A stretch of DNA of 64,000 nucleotides, taken from NCBI GenBank assembly GCA_964477265.1, contig CAYZDJ010000001.1:124001-188000 (forward strand), given 5' to 3'. Shown here one piece after another: positions 27,148 through 35,659 of the stretch. How positions within the stretch are numbered: the first letter of the stretch is position 1; the number at the start of each line of letters is the position of its first letter. The notes under the pieces are model-generated. The model was not told the DNA's origin. It saw nothing but the letters and a program-made list of their open reading frames with translations, and did no database searches. This stretch comes from CAIVPM01 sp964477265. Lineage in GTDB: Bacteria > Bacteroidota > Bacteroidia > Chitinophagales > Chitinophagaceae. Both the position numbers and the translations under genes were made by a program.

Positions 27148-27366
27148 ATGAAAAAACTACGTGAAATAATTGAACTTAATGCTTTTGGTGTATGCACCAG
27201 CATAGGAGAGAAGTTGGGTATAGCATCCAGTAAAATAAGAATGTGGTTTATCTACATATCATTTCTTACAATGGGCTCTCCAATTATTGTATATATGATA
27301 ATGGCTTTTTGGATGAATATGAAAAAGTACATTTTATTTGGAAAAAGAAATCCTGTAAACAGTTAA
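27148..27366 (+). CDS. PspC-domain small membrane protein
   Basis: This 72-residue protein matches the short PspC family of Bacteroidota: an N-terminal amphipathic part (FGVCTSIGEKLGIASSKIR, the family pattern of Gly-Val-Cys-x-x-Ile/Leu-Gly followed by the helix) and one transmembrane helix (about residues 33-56). PspC proteins belong to the phage-shock/envelope-stress response, where they sense inner-membrane damage. No other psp gene is nearby, so the regulatory link is unknown. A TACATTGC sequence about 20 bases upstream is a weak -7 box. Confidence 0.75.
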   Translation: MKKLREIIELNAFGVCTSIGEKLGIASSKIRMWFIYISFLTMGSPIIVYMIMAFWMNMKKYILFGKRNPVNS

Positions 27367-27521
27367 TGTTTAGTTGTTGATTATTCATAATTAATAACTA
27401 CCTAAACCTTAAATCATACATCGTAAATCACAATTATTCCCATATTTTCGCAGCCTATTATTTTACCTGAGTTACGATTATTATTCTTAACTCATCATTT
27501 ATCATTCATAACTAACAAAAA

Positions 27522-28931
27522 ATGGCATACGATTTAATTGTAATTGGTAGTGGACCAGGTGGTTATCCTGCTGCTATACGTGCATCTCAATTGGGTTTTA
27601 AAGTAGCAATCATAGAAAAAGAAAGTCTTGGTGGCATTTGCTTAAACTGGGGTTGTATTCCTACAAAAGCTTTATTAAAATCTGCTCAGGTGTATGAATA
27701 CATGAAGCATAGTGCAGATTATGGCATTACTGCAACTGGTGTTCAGGCAGACTTTGGTGCTGTTATTAAGCGTAGTCGTGGTGTGGCTGAGAAAATGAGT
27801 AAAGGCGTTCAGTTTTTAATGCGTAAAAATAAAATTGACGTTATAATGGGTTATGGCAAAATTGCTGCTAAAGGCAAAGTTGAAGTAACCGCTGCTGATG
27901 GAAGTAAACAAATTGTAGAGAGTAAATACATTGTAATTGCAACTGGTGGTCGTAGCAGAGAATTGCCAAACCTTAAACAAGATGGACAAAAAGTAATTGG
28001 CTATAGAGAAGCAATGGTATTGCCAACACAACCAAAATCTATGATTATTGTTGGTAGTGGTGCTATAGGTGTTGAGTTTGCTTATGTTTATAACAGCATG
28101 GGCACAAAAGTTACAATTGTAGAATTTATGCCACGTATTGTACCTGTTGAAGATGAAGATGTGAGTAAAGAATTGGAGAAGCAATATAAAAAACAAGGCA
28201 TTGAAATAATGACCAACTCATCTGTTGAAAGCCTTGATACTACTGGTGCTGGCGTAAAAGCATTAGTAAAAAAACAAGATGGAAGTACAATTGTTTTAGA
28301 AGCAGATGTTGTGTTAAGTGCAGTAGGCGTTGTAAGCAATATTGAAAATTTGGGATTAGAACAAAATGGTATTGCAACAGATAAAGGTAAAGTTGTAACT
28401 GACAAATATCAACAAACAACAGTTGCAGGTATTTATGCAATTGGCGATTGCAGCCCAGGACAAGCACTAGCACACGTTGCAGCTAAAGAAGGTATTAATG
28501 CTGCTGAACACATGGCTTATTTAGAAAAGAAATATCACCACACACCAGAGCCTTTAGATTATAACAATATTCCTGGTTGCACATATTGCACACCAGAAAT
28601 TAGTAGTGTTGGTTACACTGAAGCTGCTGCAAAAGCTGCTGGTTTTGATGTTAAAATTGGCAAGTTTCCATTTGTAGCAAGTGGTAAAGCAAGTGCTGGT
28701 GGCAATACTGATGGTTTTGTAAAGGTTATTTACGATTCAAAATATGGTGAGCTTTTGGGTTGCCATATGATTGGTAGCAACGTAACAGAAATGATTGCAG
28801 AAGCCGTGGTTGCACGTAAATTAGAAACAACTGCACATGAAATATTAAATGCTGTTCACCCTCATCCTACAATGAGCGAAGGCTTTAAAGAAGCTACTGC
28901 TGCTGCTTATGGCGAAGCAATAGATATTTAA
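27522..28931 (+). CDS. lpdA: Dihydrolipoyl dehydrogenase (E3)
   Basis: This flavoenzyme reoxidises dihydrolipoamide in 2-oxoacid dehydrogenase and glycine-cleavage complexes with NAD+. The 469-residue protein has the N-terminal FAD Rossmann motif (IGSGPGGYPAAI), the redox disulfide GGICLNWGCIPTKALL (Cys40 and Cys45), the NAD motif IIVGSGAIGVEFAYVYNSMG, the second FAD motif YAIGDC and the C-terminal His-Glu dyad HPHPTMSE (His about 446). All catalytic residues are present. It stands alone with its own terminator, not beside E1 or E2 genes, which fits a shared E3. The leader contains TTATCATT-type AT repeats common upstream of several genes here. Confidence 0.96.
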   Translation: MAYDLIVIGSGPGGYPAAIRASQLGFKVAIIEKESLGGICLNWGCIPTKALLKSAQVYEYMKHSADYGITATGVQADFGAVIKRSRGVAEKMSKGVQFLMRKNKIDVIMGYGKIAAKGKVEVTAADGSKQIVESKYIVIATGGRSRELPNLKQDGQKVIGYREAMVLPTQPKSMIIVGSGAIGVEFAYVYNSMGTKVTIVEFMPRIVPVEDEDVSKELEKQYKKQGIEIMTNSSVESLDTTGAGVKALVKKQDGSTIVLEADVVLSAVGVVSNIENLGLEQNGIATDKGKVVTDKYQQTTVAGIYAIGDCSPGQALAHVAAKEGINAAEHMAYLEKKYHHTPEPLDYNNIPGCTYCTPEISSVGYTEAAAKAAGFDVKIGKFPFVASGKASAGGNTDGFVKVIYDSKYGELLGCHMIGSNVTEMIAEAVVARKLETTAHEILNAVHPHPTMSEGFKEATAAAYGEAIDI

Positions 28932-28953
28932 TACTAATAATAAATTCATATAT

Positions 28954-28990
28954 AAAAACCACAAATCTTTCAGGCTTGTGGTTTTTATTT
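28954..28990 (+). terminator. Intrinsic terminator of lpdA
   Basis: AAAAACCACAA (28954-28964) pairs with TTGTGGTTTTT (28976-28986), followed by more T. Confidence 0.85.
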
Positions 28991-29003
28991 TTAATAGGAA
29001 TGT

Positions 29004-29031
29004 GTTATTTATCATTAGTTATTTATCATTA
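29004..29031 (+). repeat. Tandem 14-base duplication
   Basis: GTTATTTATCATTA occurs twice head to tail with no spacer, in the leader of the MBOAT gene. A related TCATTTATCATTCATAAC lies in the lpdA leader (about 27493-27511). Confidence 0.85.
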
Positions 29032-29051
29032 ATAACCAACATCTATAAAAA

Positions 29052-30518
29052 ATGCTTTTTAACTCGTTTGAGTTTGCAATATTTTTTCCAATAGTAACCA
29101 TACTATTCTTCCTAATTCCTCATAAATTAAGGTGGTTGTTGCTATTGGTTAGTAGTTGTGTTTTTTATATGTACTTTAAGCCAGAGTATATATTAATATT
29201 GGCTTTCATTATTGTTATAGATTATTTTGTAGGTATAAAAATAGAACAGCAAACAGTTGAAAAGAAGAAAAAGCTTTGGTTGGTTTTAAGCCTTGTTGCC
29301 AATTTAGGTATCCTTATTTTTTTTAAATACTTTAATTTTTTAGCAGATAATATTAACTGGGCTTTATCGCAAATACATGCTGGCAAAGGCATTCCATTAA
29401 TGCATATTTTATTGCCCATTGGCTTAAGCTTTCACACACTGCAAGCCATGAGCTACACTATTGAAGTAAGTAGAGGAAAATGCAAGGCTGAAAAACACTT
29501 TGGCATTTATGCACTGTATGTAATGTTTTATCCTCAATTGGTAGCAGGGCCTATTGAACGTCCACAAAACTTAATTCCACAGTTTCACGAAAAAAAATAT
29601 TTTAATTACGAAAATGCAAGGCGTGGATTAATGTTAATAGGCTGGGGCTTATTTAAAAAAGTTGTTATTGCCGATAGATTAGCAGGCTTTGTAAATCAGG
29701 TGCATGCTATGCCAAATGGCTATTACAGTGGCATTCCATTAATCATTTCAATGTTTGCCTGCACCTATCAAATCTATTGCGACTTTAGCGGATACAGTGA
29801 TATTGCTACTGGCTGTGCAAGGTTTATGGGCTATAATTTAATGGCAAATTTTAAAACACCATTAATACAAAAAAACATAAGTCAGTTTTGGGCAACTTAT
29901 CATTTATCGCTCACAAGCTGGTTTAGAGATTATGTGTATTTGCCTATACGAAAAAATTATTTACCAAACGCAGGTATGTGGCTTAGCATATTGCTTGTAC
30001 TTGTTTTAAGTGGCTTGTGGCATGGTGCAAGCTGGCATTATATTGTGTGGGGCATAGCCAATGCACTTATTTTAATTGCTTATACAAGTGTAAGGCGTAA
30101 CAAAATATTTCTTGCTGTTACATCAAAAATGAGCGATTGGGTTGCCAATAAATTTATGTTGCTAAGCATATCTGTAGCATGTGTTTTTTTCAGGGCTTCA
30201 AGCGTGGAAAAAGCATGTACAATGCTTATTGATATGTTTAAAAATATTCCATTTCAAGTAAGGCAAATCATTTCAAATTCAAGAGGGGAGAGACTTTCAT
30301 TGCTTTACATTAAGCAATCTGCTTTTGATTTTTTTGTTGGCTTATTTTTAATAATAGTATTTACATTAATTGAAAAACAATTTATCAGCAATACTATTGA
30401 CACATGGTTACCTGCTAAGAATAAAAAATTTAGGTGGGCGTTTTATTATTGCTTAATAGCTGCTTTTGTATTTTGGGGTGTATTTAAAAAAACTGAATTT
30501 ATTTATTTTCAATTTTAA
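29052..30518 (+). CDS. MBOAT-family O-acyltransferase (AlgI-like)
   Basis: This 488-residue polytopic inner-membrane protein belongs to the membrane-bound O-acyltransferase family that moves acetyl or acyl groups across the membrane to extracellular polysaccharides, peptidoglycan or teichoic-acid-like acceptors. Family landmarks are present: MFYPQLVAGPIERPQNL, QIYCDFSGYSDIATG and SLTSWFRDYVYLPIR, and the catalytic-histidine motif GLWHGASWHYIVWG (His324). About ten to eleven hydrophobic helices are visible. Its TAA stop overlaps the ATG of the next gene (TAATG), so the two are translationally coupled. The acceptor is not given by context; alginate is unlikely, as no alginate genes are present. 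Confidence 0.93.
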   Translation: MLFNSFEFAIFFPIVTILFFLIPHKLRWLLLLVSSCVFYMYFKPEYILILAFIIVIDYFVGIKIEQQTVEKKKKLWLVLSLVANLGILIFFKYFNFLADNINWALSQIHAGKGIPLMHILLPIGLSFHTLQAMSYTIEVSRGKCKAEKHFGIYALYVMFYPQLVAGPIERPQNLIPQFHEKKYFNYENARRGLMLIGWGLFKKVVIADRLAGFVNQVHAMPNGYYSGIPLIISMFACTYQIYCDFSGYSDIATGCARFMGYNLMANFKTPLIQKNISQFWATYHLSLTSWFRDYVYLPIRKNYLPNAGMWLSILLVLVLSGLWHGASWHYIVWGIANALILIAYTSVRRNKIFLAVTSKMSDWVANKFMLLSISVACVFFRASSVEKACTMLIDMFKNIPFQVRQIISNSRGERLSLLYIKQSAFDFFVGLFLIIVFTLIEKQFISNTIDTWLPAKNKKFRWAFYYCLIAAFVFWGVFKKTEFIYFQF

Positions 30519-31579
30519 TGAAAAAAATTTTACGACATATTATTTTACTGATACTGCCATTTGCAATAATTATTGTTATTGTAAATTATAAAGTTGATAG
30601 TGGTAATATTTTTAATAATGGTACTTACGAAAAAGATATAGCTGCCATACTTTTAAAAAATCATAATGCCGAAGGTTTAATAAATTATGATGAGAGATTG
30701 GTGTTTAAAAATATTATAAGCCAAATTAGTACTATGCCACAGGTTGCTGTTATAGGTACTAGCAGAACTTTGTCTTTAAGCAAAAAATATTTTCCCAAGG
30801 ATACTTATAAAAACTATGCTTTATCTCACAGCAATATCAATGATATTATTGCACAGGTAGGAATTTTTGATTCGTTAAATAAGTTTCCAGATGAGTTGTA
30901 TATAGAAACCACACCACTCTTTGCATGTAAAACATTGGGCGATGAATGGCTTAGTATTGCTGCATTTCAACATTACATTATTGATAAGCTGCATATCAAA
31001 AATATAGAAACCATCAACCATCCATCGTGGTATTTTTTTAAACGAAAAGCCAATGCACTTACTTCAGTAAGTTACTTTCAGTCTTGTTTAAAAAATGTTT
31101 CGCGTAGTTCAAAAAAAATAGCAATAGATGCTGGTGACAGCACAATGAAAGGTTATGGAAGGTATAGTGACGGTTCTATAAAATATGCAAAGGAATTTAC
31201 AGTAATTGATACCATTAAATTAATGGCCAATTCAAAATTTTTTGAAAAGACTGAGAACGTTGAAAAATTTGATATCGATAAATTAAACGCATTGTCTGCT
31301 ATCATTAAGTATTTAAAGACCAAAAACGTAAAAGTGTCTTTAATAATGTATCCGTTTGTGCAGGACTTTTACGATGCTATGAATAGTAACAATAACAATA
31401 GCCTGATACATATGCAAAATGAATTGATTGACTTTAGTAAAAAACATCAGGTTAAGCTTTTAGGTACATTCAATCCTCGTGAAGCTGGTTTATGGCGTGC
31501 TGATTTTTACGACCCACTACATTGCAGCGAGGAATCGATAGATAAAATATTTAACCTTATTCAATATCGTCCAGATTGA
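30518..31579 (+). CDS. SGNH-hydrolase-like membrane-anchored partner of the MBOAT acyltransferase
   Basis: This 353-residue protein has one N-terminal membrane anchor (residues about 7-24) and an extracytoplasmic domain. Two patches recall SGNH hydrolases of the AlgJ/AlgX/DltD kind: VIGTSRTLSLS (Ser82 as possible nucleophile, in place of GDS) and, near the C-terminus, YDPLHCS (Asp332 and His335, the usual D-x-x-H). AlgI-type MBOAT proteins work with such partners, which accept the acyl group and pass it to the glycan. The coupled start codon supports that partnership. Overall similarity to known families is low, so the call rests on the motifs and the gene pairing. Confidence 0.65.
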   Translation: MKKILRHIILLILPFAIIIVIVNYKVDSGNIFNNGTYEKDIAAILLKNHNAEGLINYDERLVFKNIISQISTMPQVAVIGTSRTLSLSKKYFPKDTYKNYALSHSNINDIIAQVGIFDSLNKFPDELYIETTPLFACKTLGDEWLSIAAFQHYIIDKLHIKNIETINHPSWYFFKRKANALTSVSYFQSCLKNVSRSSKKIAIDAGDSTMKGYGRYSDGSIKYAKEFTVIDTIKLMANSKFFEKTENVEKFDIDKLNALSAIIKYLKTKNVKVSLIMYPFVQDFYDAMNSNNNNSLIHMQNELIDFSKKHQVKLLGTFNPREAGLWRADFYDPLHCSEESIDKIFNLIQYRPD

Positions 31580-31600
31580 TAGAATATCAAAACGGAACCC

Positions 31601-31608
31601 TATTTTTG
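31601..31608 (+). promoter_or_regulatory. -7 promoter box of lpxA
   Basis: TATTTTTG matches TAnnTTTG and ends 21 bases before the ATG. No consensus -33 TTTG is seen at the proper distance. Confidence 0.5.
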
Positions 31609-31629
31609 TTTGCATTAATTTAAAAAACG

Positions 31630-32430
31630 ATGACTCATCCATATACATACATTGACCCAAATGCAAAACTTGCACCCAATGTAAAAATTGACCCATTTAC
31701 TGTAATTCATGGCGATGTGCAAATTGGTGAAGGCACTTGGATTGGCAGTAATGTAACCATTATGGATGGTACACGAATTGGAAAAAATTGTAGAATTTTT
31801 CCTGGTGCTGTTTTAGGTGGTGTGCCACAAGATTTAAAATTTGCTGGCGAAAAAAGTCTTGTTGTTATTGGTAATGATACCACTATTCGAGAATTTGTAA
31901 CTATTAATCGTGGTACTGTAGATAGAGGCAAAACAACAGTAGGAAATAATTGTTTAATTATGGCATATAGCCACGTAGCACATGATTGCAACATTGGCAA
32001 CAATGTAATTATGAGCAATAGTGTGCAGGTTGCAGGTCATGTTACAATTGGCGATTGGGCTGTGATTGGTGGAGTAAGTGCAGTGCATCAGTTTGTGCAA
32101 GTAGGGCAGCATTGCTTTGTAGCAGGTGGTAGTTTGGTTAGTAAAGATGTGCCTCCATACATTAAAGCTGTTCGTAATCCATTAAGCTATGGTGGTGTAA
32201 ATAGTGTTGGTTTAAAACGCAGAGGTTTTTCATTAAACCAGATCAATCATATTTTAGATATTTACAGAGTTATTTATAACAAAGGGTTTAATACCACACA
32301 GGCAATTGACTTTATTGAAGAAGAATTAATAGCCAGTGACGAAAGAGATGAAATAGTAACTTTTGTAAGAGAAAGTGGACGTGGTATTATTAAGCGTTTT
32401 ACAAAAGGTAGCATGGACGATGAGTCTTAG
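31630..32430 (+). CDS. lpxA: Acyl-ACP--UDP-N-acetylglucosamine O-acyltransferase
   Basis: LpxA catalyses the first step of lipid A synthesis, acylating UDP-GlcNAc at the 3-hydroxyl, in the cytosol as a trimer of left-handed beta-helices. The 266-residue protein shows the hexapeptide-repeat helix throughout, the loop GGVPQDLKFAGE, the catalytic histidine in SHVAHDCNIGNN (His118), GGVSAVHQFVQVG and the C-terminal helical part beginning KRRGFS. The usual Bacteroidota neighbours lpxD and lpxC-fabZ are absent here, so this could be a stand-alone or second lpxA. A tRNA follows after 10 bases, with one terminator behind both. Confidence 0.93.
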   Translation: MTHPYTYIDPNAKLAPNVKIDPFTVIHGDVQIGEGTWIGSNVTIMDGTRIGKNCRIFPGAVLGGVPQDLKFAGEKSLVVIGNDTTIREFVTINRGTVDRGKTTVGNNCLIMAYSHVAHDCNIGNNVIMSNSVQVAGHVTIGDWAVIGGVSAVHQFVQVGQHCFVAGGSLVSKDVPPYIKAVRNPLSYGGVNSVGLKRRGFSLNQINHILDIYRVIYNKGFNTTQAIDFIEEELIASDERDEIVTFVRESGRGIIKRFTKGSMDDES

Positions 32431-32440
32431 TTTGCAATAA

Positions 32441-32524
32441 GCCCAGATGTTGAAATTGGTAGACAAGCCACCTTGAGGTGGTGGTGCTGTAACAAGCGTG
32501 CAGGTTCGAATCCTGTTTTGGGCA
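32441..32524 (+). tRNA. tRNA-Leu (anticodon GAG)
   Basis: A cloverleaf can be drawn: acceptor stem GCCCAGA with TTTGGGC (one G-T pair), D arm with TTGGTAGA, anticodon stem CCACC/GGTGG around loop TTGAGGT (anticodon GAG, reading CUC and CUU), a class II long variable arm, T arm GCAGG-TTCGAAT-CCTGT, discriminator A at 32524. CCA is not encoded. It begins 10 bases after the lpxA stop and is probably processed from the lpxA transcript. Confidence 0.95.
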
Positions 32525-32534
32525 CAAAAATTTG

Positions 32535-32558
32535 AAAGCAACCAAGGTTGCTTTTTTT
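32535..32558 (+). terminator. Intrinsic terminator of the lpxA-tRNA unit
   Basis: AAAGCAACC (32535-32543) pairs with GGTTGCTTT (32546-32554), followed by TTTT. Confidence 0.8.
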
Positions 32559-32635
32559 ATTGTTTAGTAATTTTATGTTCGAAGGATTTTAAATTATTGT
32601 TCGTATAATGATTTGTCACCATCAACATTTCAATA

Positions 32636-34258
32636 ATGAAAAAAATTACCATTAGTTCTGCAATTGTATTTTTTGTAGCAATGAATGCAGTAGCTCAAAG
32701 CCCATTTTTATCTGCATGGTTAAGAAATACAACAATTACAGCAAGGCATTACGATAAAACCACTGGCAATTTAATTAATGATGCAAGTTTGGCAAATGTT
32801 CAATCTGTAAAATATACTACAACAGATGTGTACATTACCACCACAGGATTACCATCATATATTACTGGACCTTTTTTAGATGGGAATACAAATGTTGCTG
32901 GCAACCAGAATGCAATATTTAAATTGCCTTTAACGCCAACTCAAAACACAGGAACACCAACAGCTACAACGCTTGGCAATATTGGTTTATTTATTAATGG
33001 TGTTGCCTTATTTGATTACAGAGATGGGGTAAGCTGGCAAAATAGTACTAGCTCTTTAAAAGGTGGTCCACTTGGAGGAACAGGAGATGGTGTTTGGAAT
33101 AGAGATGCTGTAGTTGGTGAAAGAACAGGTTTTGATTGTTCTAAAGGCCACCCTGCAGGCACCAATTATCATCATCATCAAAACCCAAGTGCATTTAACT
33201 TAGATCTAAACGTTATTTCTACAGTTTGTAATTTATATGCATCTGATGGCTTGTATGTTATTAATTCAACACAACACTCGCCACTTATAGGTTTTGCTTA
33301 TGATGGCTTTCCCATTTATGGTGCTTATGGTTATAAAAATGCAGATGGAACTGGTGGTGTTGTAAGAATAAAATCGAGCTATAGCTTACGTAATATTACA
33401 ACAAGAACAACTAATGCAAGTGGTACAACAGTAACGGCTGGACCTGCTGTTAATGCTACTTATCCTTTAGGTTATTTTAGAGAAGATTATCAATATACAA
33501 TCCCAACATCTGCTGATTATTTAGATGAACATAATGGAAGGTTTTGCGTAACACCAGAGTTTCCTACAGGCACTTATGCTTATTTCTGTACTGTTGATAT
33601 TAATCATAATTCTGCATATCCATATTGTGTGGGACCAACTTTTTATGGCAATAAGGTTGTATCTAAAGTTACAACTATACCTGGCACTGCAACCACTTAC
33701 ACAGGTCCTATTTTACCAGTAGAATCAATAGATTTAATGGGATATGTAAATGAAAAAGGAACAGTATTAAACTGGACTACAACCAATGAAAAAGATGTTA
33801 AATATTTTGAGATACAAAGCAGTAATAATGGAACTGCTTTTGAAAAAGTAGGTATTGTAAAAACCAATTCAACTGCATCTGACAATAATAAATATTCATT
33901 TACCGATGTATCTGTTTTTACCAATACAAAATATTATAGAATAAAAGTTGTTGACAACAATGGCAGCTATGTTTATTCCAAAGTAATTTCTTTTCAAAAT
34001 AACAATAAGCTTAATGAGATAGGAATTTTTCCAAATCCTGTGGCAAATTTGTTAATACTGCAAGCCAGTGGTATTACTAAAACCTCTTTGGATATTGATG
34101 TAATAAATGCGAATGGACAAGTTGTAAAACGTTCAAAATTTTTACAAGGAAGCACTATATGTTATGTAGAAACAAATGACATTGCTAATGGAACTTATTT
34201 TGTAATGATAAGCGATAACACAAATAAAAAAGTATATAAGGTTATAGTAAATCATTAG
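32636..34258 (+). CDS. YHYH-domain T9SS type A cargo protein
   Basis: This 540-residue exported protein has a signal peptide (MKKITISSAIVFFVAMNAVAQ), then a large YHYH domain (about 25-350). The family's histidine motif appears as TNYHHHQNPSAF near residue 177, with companions HSPLIGFAYDGFPIYGAYGY and the C-terminal-side GTYAYFCTVD and CVGPTFYG. YHYH proteins are uncharacterised secreted proteins; the conserved histidines and cysteines suggest metal binding. An FN3-like domain (about 365-445) and a T9SS type A sorting domain (about 455-540, IGIFPNPVANLLIL, ending YKVIVNH) follow. It should sit on the cell surface or be released. It is a single unit with its own strong terminator. Confidence 0.88.
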   Translation: MKKITISSAIVFFVAMNAVAQSPFLSAWLRNTTITARHYDKTTGNLINDASLANVQSVKYTTTDVYITTTGLPSYITGPFLDGNTNVAGNQNAIFKLPLTPTQNTGTPTATTLGNIGLFINGVALFDYRDGVSWQNSTSSLKGGPLGGTGDGVWNRDAVVGERTGFDCSKGHPAGTNYHHHQNPSAFNLDLNVISTVCNLYASDGLYVINSTQHSPLIGFAYDGFPIYGAYGYKNADGTGGVVRIKSSYSLRNITTRTTNASGTTVTAGPAVNATYPLGYFREDYQYTIPTSADYLDEHNGRFCVTPEFPTGTYAYFCTVDINHNSAYPYCVGPTFYGNKVVSKVTTIPGTATTYTGPILPVESIDLMGYVNEKGTVLNWTTTNEKDVKYFEIQSSNNGTAFEKVGIVKTNSTASDNNKYSFTDVSVFTNTKYYRIKVVDNNGSYVYSKVISFQNNNKLNEIGIFPNPVANLLILQASGITKTSLDIDVINANGQVVKRSKFLQGSTICYVETNDIANGTYFVMISDNTNKKVYKVIVNH

Positions 34259-34272
34259 AAAATTTACTGCAT

Positions 34273-34313
34273 AAACTAAAAATGGTTCTCAACTTGAGAA
34301 CCATTTTTAGTTT
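34273..34313. terminator. Bidirectional terminator, very long stem
   Basis: A perfect inverted repeat of 20 bases per arm (34273-34292 with 34294-34313; core TGGTTCTCAA/TTGAGAACCA) has AAAA on the left and TTTT on the right. Its right end touches the stop codon of the minus-strand gene at 34312. Confidence 0.9.
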
Positions 34314-34461
34314 AATTATTTCCGCCAAATAAATTATCAACTGCACCACCAATCATAGGAAACTTTTCTTTAATATAATCTGCAATGGTAGTAACAGCTT
34401 TTTGAGCTTGTTCTGGAGTAACGTTGGTTTCTTTTACAATTCTGTCAATTAATTCGTTCAT
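34312..34461 (-). CDS. Small (49-residue) helical protein of unknown function
   Basis: The complement of this stretch encodes 49 residues beginning MNELIDRIVKETNVTPEQAQ and ending NLFGGNN. The sequence is that of two or three amphipathic helices (TPEQAQKAVTTIADYIKEKF), with a glycine-rich tail, and resembles small conserved Bacteroidota proteins of this size that have no assigned role. Support for it being real: a consensus -7 box (TACATTTG) 15 bases upstream, a strong terminator overlapping the stop, a sensible amino-acid composition, and a convergent position that leaves the interval otherwise without any gene. A cytoplasmic helical adaptor is the most that can be inferred. Confidence 0.72.
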   Translation of the reverse strand: MNELIDRIVKETNVTPEQAQKAVTTIADYIKEKFPMIGGAVDNLFGGNN

Positions 34462-34476
34462 AAATTTTTGTTTTTA

Positions 34477-34484
34477 CAAATGTA
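34477..34484 (-). promoter_or_regulatory. -7 promoter box of the 49-residue gene
   Basis: On the minus strand TACATTTG matches TAnnTTTG and ends 15 bases before the ATG. Confidence 0.55.
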
Positions 34485-34550
34485 CTAGACGATTTGTTAA
34501 TTCAATTTTACTTTTAGCTAATAACCTTAAACTTAAAACCCTAAACCTTT

Positions 34551-34558
34551 TACATTTG
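34551..34558 (+). promoter_or_regulatory. -7 promoter box abutting the pseudouridine synthase start
   Basis: TACATTTG matches TAnnTTTG and ends only 5 bases before the ATG at 34564. Transcription would begin at or next to the start codon, predicting a leaderless or nearly leaderless mRNA. Confidence 0.55.
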
Positions 34559-34563
34559 CCACA

Positions 34564-35616
34564 ATGCAAGATATTGATGATATAGAAATACAGCAACCAG
34601 AAGAAGTGTATGAAACACGAACCTTTATTATTGATAAAGGTCAGGAACCAATGCGTGTAGATAAATGGCTGCAAATAAGAACTGAAAATATTACAAGGAA
34701 TAAAATTCAGCAAAGTATTGATGCGGGTTTTTTAAGTGTTAATGGCAAAGTTGTAAAGAGTAATTACAAGGTAAAACCAGGTGATGAACTGGTAATGATT
34801 CAATATGTAAATCCAGAATACACAGAGCTTAAGCCAGAGAATTTAAACTTAAATGTGGTGTATGAAGATGATGATTTAATGGTTGTAAATAAGCCAGCAA
34901 ATATGGTGGTGCATCCTGGAGTTGGCAATTACACAGGTACTTTATTAAATGGTTTTGCTTATCATATTTTGCAACAAAATCCTAACTTGACTGAAGATGA
35001 TTTGCCACGTTATGGAATGGTGCATAGAATTGATAAAAACACAACAGGGCTTTTGGTATTAGCTAAAAAACCTGAAGCAGCAGCACATTTGGCAAAGCAA
35101 TTTTTTGATCATACTGTTAAAAGAAATTATGTGGCGTTGGTTTGGGGCAATATGGAGCAAGATGAAGGAACCATAACTGGCAACATTGCAAGACATGCAC
35201 AGCATAGAAAAATGTTTACAGTTTATGCTGAGCCAGAAATAGGCAAGCATGCTGTTACACATTACAAAGTGTTGCAAAGATTTTATTATACAACGCTTGT
35301 GGAATGTGTGTTGGAAACTGGACGTACACACCAGATTCGTGTGCATATGAAACACATTGGTCACAATCTTTTTAATGATTGGGAATATGGTGGTGACAGA
35401 ATTTTGAAAGGCACTGTGTATAGCAAATACAAGCAGTTTGTAGATAATTGTTTTGAAGTTTGCCCACGTTGTGCATTGCATGCAAAAACATTAGGTTTTG
35501 TGCATCCAACAACAGGAAAGGAAATGATTTTTGAAGCACCATTGCCCGAAGATATAAAAGCTGTTGTAGCAAAATGGGAAACTTATTCTGCAGCAAAAAA
35601 GTTAGATAAAGAATAA
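34564..35616 (+). CDS. rluD: RluA/RluD-family pseudouridine synthase
   Basis: These enzymes isomerise specific uridines to pseudouridine in rRNA; RluD acts on helix 69 of 23S rRNA. The 350-residue protein has an S4 RNA-binding domain (about residues 30-80, RVDKWLQIRTENITRNKIQQ) and the catalytic domain with NKPANMVVHPGVGNYTGTL, the aspartate motif HRIDKNTTGLLVLAK (Asp157) and TGRTHQIRVHMKHIGHNL. Domain order and length match RluD more than RluA (no S4) or RluC, but the exact target uridines cannot be told from sequence. The ATG directly follows its promoter box. Confidence 0.9.
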   Translation: MQDIDDIEIQQPEEVYETRTFIIDKGQEPMRVDKWLQIRTENITRNKIQQSIDAGFLSVNGKVVKSNYKVKPGDELVMIQYVNPEYTELKPENLNLNVVYEDDDLMVVNKPANMVVHPGVGNYTGTLLNGFAYHILQQNPNLTEDDLPRYGMVHRIDKNTTGLLVLAKKPEAAAHLAKQFFDHTVKRNYVALVWGNMEQDEGTITGNIARHAQHRKMFTVYAEPEIGKHAVTHYKVLQRFYYTTLVECVLETGRTHQIRVHMKHIGHNLFNDWEYGGDRILKGTVYSKYKQFVDNCFEVCPRCALHAKTLGFVHPTTGKEMIFEAPLPEDIKAVVAKWETYSAAKKLDKE

Positions 35617-35659
35617 TGCTTAGTGATTAATGGTTGATGCTTACTTATGTATTTATAGA

